Origin: an uncultured Clostridia bacterium
GTDB taxonomy: Bacteria; Bacillota; Clostridia; Lachnospirales; CAG-274
DNA length: 34,438 nt
NCBI GenBank assembly: GCA_947624015.1
Contig: CANQIA010000019.1
Location: 1-34,438, forward strand
Reading direction: 5' to 3'
Positions 23,965 through 31,895 of the stretch are shown here, piece by piece. The notes beneath the pieces were generated by a model that worked only from the letters and a program-made list of their open reading frames with translations, was not told the origin of the DNA and searched no databases. A program made the translations under genes and the position numbers. How positions within the stretch are numbered: the stretch's first letter is position 1; each line of letters begins with the position of its first letter.

Positions 23965-26286
23965 CTACATCACTCCTCTGTGAAAATGTCCGCCTGTGGT
24001 GTTTTCGAGTACAAGGGAGGGCGGATATCCCTTTGCAACGCTTATGTGTTCCTTGGCGATGCTTAGCGCTTGGTCGTAATTTTCCGTGGTAAACTCCATA
24101 CGCATAAAGCCTGCTCCGATATCAAGAACATCCCTTTTGTTTATGGCATATATGGGAGATGAATTCAGTATCAGCCCGATACACTCATTACAATCCCTTA
24201 TTATGGGAAATTTTATATTTTTTCTGTCCTTTAATATATAATTGGCTTTTTTGTGGCGAAGAGAACAGTATTTTTTGCTGCCCTTGTGAGCCTCGTACAG
24301 TCCCGGAGGACATTGGTGGGTGGTCATAAGGGGAAGTCTTCCGTAAATAATGATCTCGCAGTCCTTATCAGCTATTTTATTCAGCTCTCCTGTATTAAGC
24401 TCCGTTGAAAGGGTCACATAGGGCGTGTCGTATATTTCCCTTATTGCTTTTAAGGACAGAGAGTTAAATACATTTAGGGTATGATCTGTCACTATCTTCT
24501 TTTTGGTATTTATCTTTACAAGACTTCTTATGAGAAAACCGTCCCAGTCTGTGTCCTCCATATAGTCTATATACTGCTGATATGTTTTCTCCCGCCCTAT
24601 AAAAGGCAGAGCAAAGTATATTTCCGAGCCTTTACTGTGGCACATTTCAATAAGACTGTCCTCTGATATCTCGCTGTATATCCTTTTTACTCCCGCTTCA
24701 AGGCAGGCTTGCATCTGCTCCCTTGTCCTTACAAGGGCGGTAATGGTTATTCTGTCCGATTTACGGGGAATAGGAGATATATGCTCTATACTTATGCTTT
24801 TGCCCACACCTTGGGCAAGTATCTTTTCCTCAAGCAGTCTGCACAGCTCCCGTCTGGCGCTGTTAAGGGCTGAAACGGGAAAATACACATTATCCGTATG
24901 AGCTTTTACATTGAACTTAAAGGGCGTGTCCCCTGTCTTGCCTATACGGGCAATTATCATTTCTTCGGAAAGAGGCTGATTTTCAGGTACCTGACCTATA
25001 TCTCCCTTTACCGTAATGCCTTCTGCACTAAGGGTCAGAGGCTCTCCTTGGCAGGCTCTTACATATACGTCAATTTCCCTTTGAGCCGTAAGCTTTTGGC
25101 AGGCTCTTTTAAGCCTGTCATCAAGCTCTTTGTCATAGGATCTGTATACGGGATCGTTTACCGAAATATTGCTTTTTCCCGCTGCAACGGTTATTATATC
25201 GCCTTTGTACGCCCTTTTGCTTATACCTGTACCCCAATGAGGCTCAGACCATATCTCTATGCCGTCTCCGGGTACCGTGTCCTGTGTAAGCTTTATTGAG
25301 CAGGTGTTCTTTTTTTTATTGTAAGAAACAACATATCCTATTTTTGTACCGCTGCTTTTAGGGGAAAGGGTACTCATCATTTTTTCCGATGAAAAGCTGT
25401 TCAGATATCCTTGGGATGATGAGCCGCCTCTGTTGAATATCTGTGTCAGCTCTTTTATATCATTTTCGTCTGTGTGGAAGTCGCCGCCCGAATATGCCAT
25501 ATCCGTATATTTTCTGTAAGCGGAAACCGCACGGTATACATATTCGGGACTTTTCATCCTGCCTTCTATTTTAAGGCTGTCCACACCTGAGCGTACAATA
25601 TCCTTTAGCAGGGGTACTGTGGAAATATCCTTAGGCGAAAGCAGGAAGCCTTTTTTAATAAGATCGTTTTCCTTATAAAGGCTGTATTCCATACGGCAGG
25701 GCTGAGCGCAGCGACCTCTGTTGCCGCTTCTGCCTCCTATTACGCTTGACATAAGACAGCGCCCGCTCCAGCATACGCACAAAGCGCCGTGTACAAATAC
25801 CTCTGTTTCAAGGCTTCCCTTGTGGGCGCATATATTCTTTATCTCATCAAGGCTCAATTCTCTTGCCAGCACGACTCTGTCAAAGCCCAGCTCCTTTAAA
25901 AGCTCTATCCCCTCCGGACTGTATACGGTCATCTGAGTAGAAGCGCTTATTTTAATATTGGGAAAGTGCTTTTTAATAATATTGGCAACACCGATATCCT
26001 GTATTATAAGTCCGTAGGCGCCCCATTCATATACCCTGCCCACAAAATCCAGAACCGAAGGTATCTCGTCTTCCTTAAAGAGTATATTAAGTGTTATAAA
26101 CACCTTAACCCCTCTTAAACGGCAGATATTTATAATATCTTTAAGCTCGTTGTCTGAGGGGTTTTCTGCATAGTGACGGGCATTGAAATCGCTGCCTCCT
26201 ATATATATGGCGTCACAGCCTCCGTTAAGGGCTGCCGTGACGCTTGCTTTTGTAGATGTGGGTGCTAAAATTTCGGGCTTTTTCAT
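23965..26286 (-). CDS. U32 family protein, RlhA/TrhP-like RNA hydroxylase
   Basis: This 773-residue protein carries the U32 signature EVFVHGALCVCWSGRCLMSS (residues 162-181), followed by GNRGRCAQPCRMEY. Cys170, Cys177, Cys193 and Cys197 are candidates for iron-sulfur ligands. The family was named as a peptidase, but the characterised E. coli members RlhA and TrhP are prephenate-dependent RNA hydroxylases acting on 23S rRNA C2501 and tRNA U34. The N-terminal barrel (residues 1-260) is followed by a long second half like the DUF3656-containing members, which are longer than TrhP. The substrate RNA here is not determined. The ribosome binding site is weak (GGTGAT). It lies 33 bases after zapA and 2 bases before the SEDS gene, in one operon. 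Confidence 0.9.
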   Translation of the reverse strand: MKKPEILAPTSTKASVTAALNGGCDAIYIGGSDFNARHYAENPSDNELKDIINICRLRGVKVFITLNILFKEDEIPSVLDFVGRVYEWGAYGLIIQDIGVANIIKKHFPNIKISASTQMTVYSPEGIELLKELGFDRVVLARELSLDEIKNICAHKGSLETEVFVHGALCVCWSGRCLMSSVIGGRSGNRGRCAQPCRMEYSLYKENDLIKKGFLLSPKDISTVPLLKDIVRSGVDSLKIEGRMKSPEYVYRAVSAYRKYTDMAYSGGDFHTDENDIKELTQIFNRGGSSSQGYLNSFSSEKMMSTLSPKSSGTKIGYVVSYNKKKNTCSIKLTQDTVPGDGIEIWSEPHWGTGISKRAYKGDIITVAAGKSNISVNDPVYRSYDKELDDRLKRACQKLTAQREIDVYVRACQGEPLTLSAEGITVKGDIGQVPENQPLSEEMIIARIGKTGDTPFKFNVKAHTDNVYFPVSALNSARRELCRLLEEKILAQGVGKSISIEHISPIPRKSDRITITALVRTREQMQACLEAGVKRIYSEISEDSLIEMCHSKGSEIYFALPFIGREKTYQQYIDYMEDTDWDGFLIRSLVKINTKKKIVTDHTLNVFNSLSLKAIREIYDTPYVTLSTELNTGELNKIADKDCEIIIYGRLPLMTTHQCPPGLYEAHKGSKKYCSLRHKKANYILKDRKNIKFPIIRDCNECIGLILNSSPIYAINKRDVLDIGAGFMRMEFTTENYDQALSIAKEHISVAKGYPPSLVLENTTGGHFHRGVM

Positions 26287-26319
26287 AGTATCACCATGGT
26301 GTTTTGTGTTCGTTGGCTT

Positions 26320-27237
26320 TTATTTTTTGCTTAGCTGTGTTTCCAAGGCCTTTGCTTTTCTTGAAAGCTCAAGATTTTCCGCCTTTATCTTGGCAAAGGC
26401 AGCCTTGAGCTGTGTTTCGTTGCTGACCTCCAGACTTTTCTTGTATACCTCGAACTGCTCCTGCAAAAGCTCATATTTAGCCTTGTAGTCGTCTCTCTGA
26501 GCCGTAAGCTGAGTTATTGCCTCCGCTGACTTTACAGCATTGCTTTCAAGACCCTTTATGCTGTTGTTTGCCGACTTTAGCCTTATGGCAAGGTCGTCTC
26601 TTTCCTTATTGACGGTATTGAGCTTTATATTTCTGTCGGCAGACTTCTTGTTAAGATCGTTGAGAGCTGAGTTTTTCTCCGCAAGCTTTTTGCTCAGGCT
26701 GTTAAGCTCTTGGTTCTTATCTGATATTTTGGCATTGAGATTTGTTATATACTGGGACTTTTCGTCTATCTTGCCTTTTGCCTCTTCAAGAGAAGCCTTT
26801 GTCTCCTCCAGCTTTTTCTCAATGGTCTCTATTTTCTCATCCTTGTTTATTATCTCGGCTTTAAGAAGGTCTACCTCGCTGCTCTTGCTTTCAAACTGGT
26901 CGAGAAGTATCTTGTAGTCGTTCGTTCTTATTGTAAGCTGATTTTTTATTTCGGTAAGCTCTCTGAGCCTGCTGCTTATATTTTCTCCCGATTCCGTTAC
27001 CACGACCTCTTTGTTCTCTCTCTCCTTGAAAAGGTCGTCTGCAATATTAAGGGCGAATATAATTGGAAAGCTTTCGTCATAAACTATGCTGGGCGTAGCG
27101 GCTCTTTTAAGGTCGCTGAGCTTATTATCCAGATATCTGGCAACATTTTGTATATAGTCAGGGTTTTCGTCTCCGGCAAGTCTGTATATTTTGCCTCCGA
27201 TAACTACCTCCACTTTTGAGCTTTTATTATCAGCCAT
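26320..27237 (-). CDS. zapA: ZapA-domain cell division protein with long coiled-coil extension
   Basis: ZapA binds and bundles FtsZ filaments at the division site. The first ~95 residues fit the ZapA domain (KVEVVIGGKIYRLAGDENPDYIQNVARYLDNKL, then SFPIIFALNIADDLFKERE). The remaining ~210 residues are an almost unbroken coiled coil (heptad-like Leu/Ile with Lys, Glu, Asn, Ser: IETIEKKLEETKASLEEAKGK, then LNSLSKKLAEKNSALNDLNKK). Ordinary ZapA is about 85-110 residues, so at 305 this one is three times longer. AGGAGG precedes the ATG. It is first in the minus-strand operon zapA-U32-SEDS-PBP and divergent from the CdaR-ftsEX unit. Confidence 0.88.
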   Translation of the reverse strand: MADNKSSKVEVVIGGKIYRLAGDENPDYIQNVARYLDNKLSDLKRAATPSIVYDESFPIIFALNIADDLFKERENKEVVVTESGENISSRLRELTEIKNQLTIRTNDYKILLDQFESKSSEVDLLKAEIINKDEKIETIEKKLEETKASLEEAKGKIDEKSQYITNLNAKISDKNQELNSLSKKLAEKNSALNDLNKKSADRNIKLNTVNKERDDLAIRLKSANNSIKGLESNAVKSAEAITQLTAQRDDYKAKYELLQEQFEVYKKSLEVSNETQLKAAFAKIKAENLELSRKAKALETQLSKK

Positions 27238-27504
27238 AATTATCCTCCTTACTCATATATTTATCTTTTTTATTGTACGGCATAATTTTCTATATACATA
27301 ATACCACATTTTTACTCAAATGTATCATCTCTTACATTAAAATTTCTTTACAAAATATTAAATTAATATTAAATTTACTTGTTTTTTGTTGTTTTTTTAT
27401 AAATTTCTCTTTTCTTTTTTGTACTTTTGTTATAAAATATGATTAGGTATATGTATCCAAATGATAATCTGTATATTATAAGCACTCAAAGGAGGATATG
27501 GGGA
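27238..27504. other. Divergent intergenic region between zapA and the CdaR-like gene
   Basis: This A/T-rich interval of 267 bases must hold promoters for both division units. On the plus strand TGTTATAAA (27428-27436) is an extended -10 candidate; the same TTTGTTATAAAATAT string occurs in the promoter at 9013. On the minus strand TATTAT near 27301 is a -10 candidate without a good -35. No terminator, operator dyad or small gene could be supported. Confidence 0.4.
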
Positions 27505-28596
27505 ATGATTTCAAATCAGATCTTACAAAGCACTATTGACGGACTCAAAAATATTACAAGGCGTGAGCTTTCTGTAGCCGAGCGTGAGGGTAAGATAGTG
27601 GCGACCACAGAGGATGTTATGGTAAATACGTCTATCGAAAATGCCGATATATTTATAGCGAGTCCCGCCGAAAATCAGCTTGTACAGGGCTATCAGTATT
27701 TCAAGGTATTTGATAACGGCTCTGCGGAATATATCGTAATGATAAAGGGCGATGACGAGGAGACCTACAGAATAGGCAAGATGACTGCATTCCAGATACA
27801 GAACCTTCTCGTTGCCTATAAGGAAAGGTACGACAGGGACAATTTTATAAAAAATCTTTTGCTGGATAATCTTCTGCTTGTGGATATATATTCAAGGGCA
27901 AAGAAGCTCCATATAGAAAATTCCGTAAGGCGTATAGTATATCTTATTGAAATGGAAATAGACAAGGATCTTAACGTAGTGGAAATAGTCAGAAGCATAT
28001 TCCCTACAAAGCAGAAGGATTTTGTTACGGCTGTAAACGAAAAGAGCATCATACTTGTAAAAGAGCTTAAGGAAAAGGACGGCAAGGAAGAAATAGAAAG
28101 CATTGCCAGGACAATATACGACACGCTTACGGCTGAGGCAATGACAAGCGTATATGTATCCATAGGCACGGCTGTAAACGATCTTAAGAATGTTTCCCTT
28201 TCCTATAAGGAAGCAAAGCTTGCCCTTGAAGTAGGCAAGATATTCGAGGAAAGCAAAAATGTTGTAAACTATGAACAACTGGGCATAGGCAGGCTCATAT
28301 ATCAGCTTGACGGTTCACTGTGCAAAATGTTTGTAAACGAAGTGCTTCACGGAGTATCAATGGATCAGTTCGACGATGAGACCCTTACTACGGTAAACAA
28401 GTTCTTTGAAAACAATCTGAATGTTTCAGAGACCTCACGTCAGCTCTACATCCACAGAAATACTCTTGTATACAGACTGGACAAGCTCCAGAAGATGACC
28501 GGTCTGGATCTGAGGAATTTTGACGACGCCATCATATTCAAGATAATGCTTATGGTAAGCAAATATCTTAATTACAGAGAAAATTTCATTTATTGA
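27505..28596 (+). CDS. CdaR/PucR-family transcriptional regulator
   Basis: This 363-residue regulator has the CdaR layout. An N-terminal sensory part (residues about 1-135: MISNQILQSTIDGLKNITRRELSVAEREGKIVATTED and YFKVFDNGSAEYIVMIKGDD) resembles the sugar-diacid recognition domain. A middle GGDEF-like/CdaR segment follows. The C-terminal HTH_30 motif reads FFENNLNVSETSRQLYIHRNTLVYRLDKLQKMTGLDLRNFDDA. The ligand is unknown. The start at 27505 has GGAGG about 9 bases upstream; the longer frame from 27439 starts inside the leader. It lies 64 bases ahead of ftsE with a hairpin between, and it is divergent from zapA. Control of the neighbouring division genes is possible but not shown. Confidence 0.88.
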   Translation: MISNQILQSTIDGLKNITRRELSVAEREGKIVATTEDVMVNTSIENADIFIASPAENQLVQGYQYFKVFDNGSAEYIVMIKGDDEETYRIGKMTAFQIQNLLVAYKERYDRDNFIKNLLLDNLLLVDIYSRAKKLHIENSVRRIVYLIEMEIDKDLNVVEIVRSIFPTKQKDFVTAVNEKSIILVKELKEKDGKEEIESIARTIYDTLTAEAMTSVYVSIGTAVNDLKNVSLSYKEAKLALEVGKIFEESKNVVNYEQLGIGRLIYQLDGSLCKMFVNEVLHGVSMDQFDDETLTTVNKFFENNLNVSETSRQLYIHRNTLVYRLDKLQKMTGLDLRNFDDAIIFKIMLMVSKYLNYRENFIY

Positions 28597-28604
28597 CCAA
28601 TGAG

Positions 28605-28644
28605 AGAAAACAGTATCCGATAGCACGGCGGCTGTTTTCTTAAG
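28605..28644 (+). terminator. Stem-loop between the CdaR-like gene and ftsE (possible attenuator)
   Basis: AGAAAACAG (28605-28613) and CTGTTTTCT (28632-28640) form a perfect 9-pair stem, with CCG/CGG able to extend inside the loop. The 3' side is T-rich but not a clean T run, so termination would be partial. Confidence 0.5.
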
Positions 28645-28660
28645 AAAGGAAGTATATGAC

Positions 28661-29368
28661 ATGATAGATATGGAAAATGTCACCAAAATATATGAAAACG
28701 GCGCTGTTGGGCTAAGGGATATGAATCTGCATATAGACAAAGGAGAGTTTGTCTTTGTGGTAGGCTCATCAGGCTCCGGCAAGTCTACCTTTATAAGGCT
28801 TTTGCTGAAGGAAACAGAGGCAACCAGCGGAAAGATAATAGTAGACGGAAAGAACATAACCACTCTTAAAAGGCGCCAGATACCCTATTTAAGGAGAAAA
28901 ATAGGAGTAGTGTTCCAGGATTACAGGCTTCTGCCTTCCAAGACTGTTTATGAAAATGTTGCCTTTGCAATGCAGGTAGTTGAAACAAGCCCCAGAATAA
29001 TAAGAAGAAATGTGCCTCAGATACTTGCCATGGTAGGTCTCGGCAAGAAGGTAAAGGCGTATCCCAATCAGCTTTCGGGCGGCGAGCAGCAGAGAGTGGC
29101 TCTTGCAAGAGCTATAATAAACAGACCTCCCATTTTGCTTGCCGACGAGCCCACAGGCAATCTGGATCCCGAAACCGCATGGGAAATAATGGAGCTTATA
29201 CAGGAAATAAATAGAAACGGCACTACCGTTGTTATTTCAACTCACGCCAAGGATATTGTGGACAGAATGCAAAAGCGTGTTGTTGCTATAAACAAGGGTG
29301 TAATTTTAAGAGATGTTGAAGGTGGTGGATACAACGATGAAACTTCGAACTTGGAAATATTATATTAA
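28661..29368 (+). CDS. ftsE: Cell division ATP-binding protein FtsE
   Basis: FtsE is the cytoplasmic ATPase of the FtsEX complex, which transmits ATP hydrolysis across the membrane to switch on a peptidoglycan hydrolase. The 235-residue protein shows Walker [10 protein letters not shown] (residues 35-43), the Q-loop in [21 protein letters not shown], signature [14 protein letters not shown], Walker [14 protein letters not shown] and the switch His in [10 protein letters not shown]. The FtsE-specific [13 protein letters not shown] start and DYRLLP are present. GGAAG lies 8 bases before the ATG. The 3' end overlaps ftsX by 32 bases, giving it a slightly unusual tail ([15 protein letters not shown]). 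Confidence 0.97.
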   Translation: MIDMENVTKIYENGAVGLRDMNLHIDKGEFVFVVGSSGSGKSTFIRLLLKETEATSGKIIVDGKNITTLKRRQIPYLRRKIGVVFQDYRLLPSKTVYENVAFAMQVVETSPRIIRRNVPQILAMVGLGKKVKAYPNQLSGGEQQRVALARAIINRPPILLADEPTGNLDPETAWEIMELIQEINRNGTTVVISTHAKDIVDRMQKRVVAINKGVILRDVEGGGYNDETSNLEILY

Positions 29369-30638
29369 TCAAGGTTTCAGGGGTATCTTCAAAAACGGGC
29401 TTATGAGTCTGGCTTCAATAGTTATAGTAAGCGCCTGTATATTTGTGGTAATATTATCCCTTTGCATTATTGCCAATGTAAACAACATATTGGATCAGAT
29501 AGAAAACAACATAGGCGTTACCGTGTACTTAGGGGATCTCCCCACAGACGAGGAGGCGCAGGAGCTGGCTGAAAGGATAAGGCAGATGCCAAATGTGGCT
29601 GTTGTGGAATATACTTCGGCTGAACAGGCTCTTGAATCTGCCAAGACTATGTGGGACAGCGAGCTTTTGGACGGACTTGAGGACGACAATCCATTCCCCC
29701 GTTCTCTCGATATAAAGCTTACTGCCATAAGATACCAGAAGGCATTTATAAAGCAGATAGAACAGCTCCAGTGGGATTTTGAGCAGGAGCTTATAGCCAA
29801 GGGCGCTCTTGAAAGGACAAAGGCGGCAGTACAGACCACGACCGAGGCGACAACTCAGGCTGTGACTCAGGCAGCTACACAAGCGGCGACACAGGCGGCA
29901 ACTCAGGCTGCCACACAGGCAGCTCCCCAGAAAACTGCCATGGCAGGCAATCCGTTTGTGGAGGAGGTACACGCAGAGACCCGGGCTCAGGCAACGACAC
30001 AAGCCGCTGCCAATACGACTACGGCGGCGCCTGTTATCAATAAAGACGCTCAGGCTCCTGCCGGCGTAGATCAGGCTGCCAATGCCAAGCCTACGCCTTC
30101 CATAAAAAGCGAGGCTGTCACAGAGGTCAATACAGTTGACACAGCCTCAAAGCCGGGAGATGCGGACTACGAATTCAAGGGTATAGAAAGCATAAGACAT
30201 GCTCAGCAGGTAACAGAGACCCTTATTACGATAGACGCCATATTCAAGGTAGTGGCAGTGGTGCTTATAGCTATACTTTGTATAGTTGCCATAGGCATTA
30301 TTACAAACACTATAAAGCTGACTGTATATGTCAGAAAGAATGAAATAAACATTATGAAGTACGTAGGCGCCACAGACTGGTTCATAAGATGGCCTTTTAT
30401 AATAGAAGGACTTATAATAGGACTTATAGGAGCGGCTATACCTTCGGTACTTTGTTTCTTAGGTTACTACAAGCTTTATGGCTTCTTTGAGTCCCAGTAT
30501 TCGGCTCTCAGAAGCATTATAGAGCTGAGAACGGCTGAGGATCTGTTCATAGTAATAGTTCCCATATCCCTTGTGGTAGGTATGCTTATAGGCGCAGTAG
30601 GCTCCATAAGCTCAATAAGAAAGCATCTTAATGTATAG
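29337..30638 (+). CDS. ftsX: Cell division protein FtsX with enlarged extracellular loop
   Basis: FtsX is the membrane half of FtsEX. The usual parts are all present: cytoplasmic start [20 protein letters not shown], first membrane segment (about 25-47), extracellular loop 1 with IGVTVYLGDLPTDEEAQELAERIRQMPNV and NPFPRSLDIKL, and segments at about 302-326, 352-378 and 404-426. The cytoplasmic VRKNEINIMKYVGATDWFIRWPF is also present. The chain has 433 residues, whereas FtsX is normally near 300. The excess is a low-complexity stretch at about residues 150-278 inside extracellular loop 1, rich in Ala, Thr and Gln with T-Q-A-A tandem repeats. The start at 29337 has GGTGGTGG upstream; an ATG at 29313 is less likely. 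An M23 hydrolase gene follows after 22 bases. Confidence 0.95.
   Translation: MKLRTWKYYINQGFRGIFKNGLMSLASIVIVSACIFVVILSLCIIANVNNILDQIENNIGVTVYLGDLPTDEEAQELAERIRQMPNVAVVEYTSAEQALESAKTMWDSELLDGLEDDNPFPRSLDIKLTAIRYQKAFIKQIEQLQWDFEQELIAKGALERTKAAVQTTTEATTQAVTQAATQAATQAATQAATQAAPQKTAMAGNPFVEEVHAETRAQATTQAAANTTTAAPVINKDAQAPAGVDQAANAKPTPSIKSEAVTEVNTVDTASKPGDADYEFKGIESIRHAQQVTETLITIDAIFKVVAVVLIAILCIVAIGIITNTIKLTVYVRKNEINIMKYVGATDWFIRWPFIIEGLIIGLIGAAIPSVLCFLGYYKLYGFFESQYSALRSIIELRTAEDLFIVIVPISLVVGMLIGAVGSISSIRKHLNV
29853..29930 (+). repeat. Tandem 12-base repeat coding T-Q-A-A inside ftsX
   Basis: Six tandem units (first T-Q-A-V, then five T-Q-A-A, then P-Q) correspond to residues 173-198 of FtsX. 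Units differ in synonymous bases (ACT/ACA, CAG/CAA, GCA/GCT/GCG/GCC), so they are not fresh slippage copies. A later TTQAAANTTTAAP stretch continues the same composition. Confidence 0.9.
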
Positions 30639-30660
30639 TATAAAGTGAGTTGAGAAATAT

Positions 30661-31866
30661 ATGAATAAAAGAATGACAGCATTGCTTATATCCTTTGTAA
30701 TGGGTATGTCATCCATTGTCTGCGCAGAGAGTATAAGCGATCTTAAAAGTAAAAGTTCAGCCTTTAAGGACAAAATAAGTCAGGCTCAGCAGAACCTAAG
30801 CTCTACAAATGCCGAGAAGCAAACCACTCAGACAGAAGTCAGCAAGCTGGATACGGATCTTGGCAAGGTACAGGCGGAGATACAGCAGCTAAATACAAAG
30901 CTCAAGGACACTCAGGCTCGTTTGGAGAAAAGCCAGAAGGAGCTGGAGGAAGCCACAAGAATAAGAGAGCAGCAGCACGATACTCTTAAAAAAAGGATAA
31001 GAGTAATGTACGAGCATGGCAATAACGGTTATCTTGATGTGCTTTTGAGCGCCGAGGATTTCGGCGACTTCCTTACAAGAGTGGAGTATACCAACAGGCT
31101 CATGGAGTATGACAGCAATATGCTTGCCGAATATGAAAGAGCGGAACAGATAATAAGCAACAATGTAAAAAGCATAGAGCAGGATAAAAAGTCGATAGAG
31201 GACATAAAGGTACAGCAGCAGGAAAAGCAGGCTGAACTGGATAAAAAGATAACGGAGAAAAATGCCATAGTAAAGCAGTTGGATGCAAATGCAGCTACAT
31301 ATGAGGCGCAGATAGCGGAGCTTCAGCAGCAGGATGCCAATGTGCAGAGCCTTATACAGAAGGCTCAGGCGCAGCAGGCGGCAGCGGCTGCGGCAGCGGC
31401 GGCTCAGTCAGGCGCTTCGGCTTCTGCCTACAGAGGCTCATCAAGCAACAGAGTCTACAATACCGACGGCAAAAAATATCAGTATCCTATTCCTGCATAT
31501 AACGGATATGCGCCAAACTCAGGCTACGGCTACAGAGGAAGCCCCATAAGCGGCAAGCAGGAATTCCACACGGGTCTTGACCTTAAAGCCACTCTTAACA
31601 CAGACGTGATCGCAGCGGAAAGCGGTACCGTAATATATGCGGGCTGGAGAGGCGGCTATGGCAAATGTATCATAATCGATCACGGCGGCGGATATTCTAC
31701 GCTTTATGCCCATAACAATGTGCTTAAGGTCAGTGAGGGACAGCAGGTATCCAGAGGTCAGGTCATAGCGGGCGCAGGCACAACAGGCTACTCCACAGGC
31801 GTTCATTCTCACTTTGAGGTAAGAATAAACGGCGCACATACAAATCCTACGGGATATATTTACTAG
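30661..31866 (+). CDS. Secreted coiled-coil M23 (LytM) peptidoglycan endopeptidase
   Basis: This 401-residue protein is the expected FtsEX-controlled hydrolase. Residues 1-22 are a signal peptide (cleavage after VCA). Residues 24 to about 240 form a long coiled coil ([21 protein letters not shown] to [17 protein letters not shown]), as in EnvC and PcsB/CwlO-type FtsX partners. An Ala/Ser-rich linker ([20 protein letters not shown]) leads to the LytM domain, residues about 290-401. All metal ligands are present: H303 and D307 (FHTGLDL) and H384 of H382-S-H384, plus H351 in LYAHNN. Unlike EnvC it should itself be active. The ribosome binding site is weak (GTGAGTTGAG). It is placed directly after ftsEX. 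Confidence 0.95.
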   Translation: MNKRMTALLISFVMGMSSIVCAESISDLKSKSSAFKDKISQAQQNLSSTNAEKQTTQTEVSKLDTDLGKVQAEIQQLNTKLKDTQARLEKSQKELEEATRIREQQHDTLKKRIRVMYEHGNNGYLDVLLSAEDFGDFLTRVEYTNRLMEYDSNMLAEYERAEQIISNNVKSIEQDKKSIEDIKVQQQEKQAELDKKITEKNAIVKQLDANAATYEAQIAELQQQDANVQSLIQKAQAQQAAAAAAAAAQSGASASAYRGSSSNRVYNTDGKKYQYPIPAYNGYAPNSGYGYRGSPISGKQEFHTGLDLKATLNTDVIAAESGTVIYAGWRGGYGKCIIIDHGGGYSTLYAHNNVLKVSEGQQVSRGQVIAGAGTTGYSTGVHSHFEVRINGAHTNPTGYIY

Positions 31867-31895
31867 TAAATAACAAGCAAAGCAGGGTGAAGGAT

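Noticed and set aside
23965..26286. Calling the U32 protein a collagenase-like protease
   Set aside because: The peptidase name is historical; characterised relatives are RNA hydroxylases and no protease motif is visible.
29853..29930. Phase-variable slippage tract in ftsX
   Set aside because: The units are 12 bases (in-frame) and differ at synonymous positions, so loss or gain would not switch the gene off and recent slippage is unlikely.
30661..30730. Lipoprotein signal in the M23 protein (Cys21 near the signal end)
   Set aside because: S-I-V-C-A does not match a lipobox; an ordinary signal peptidase site after VCA fits better.
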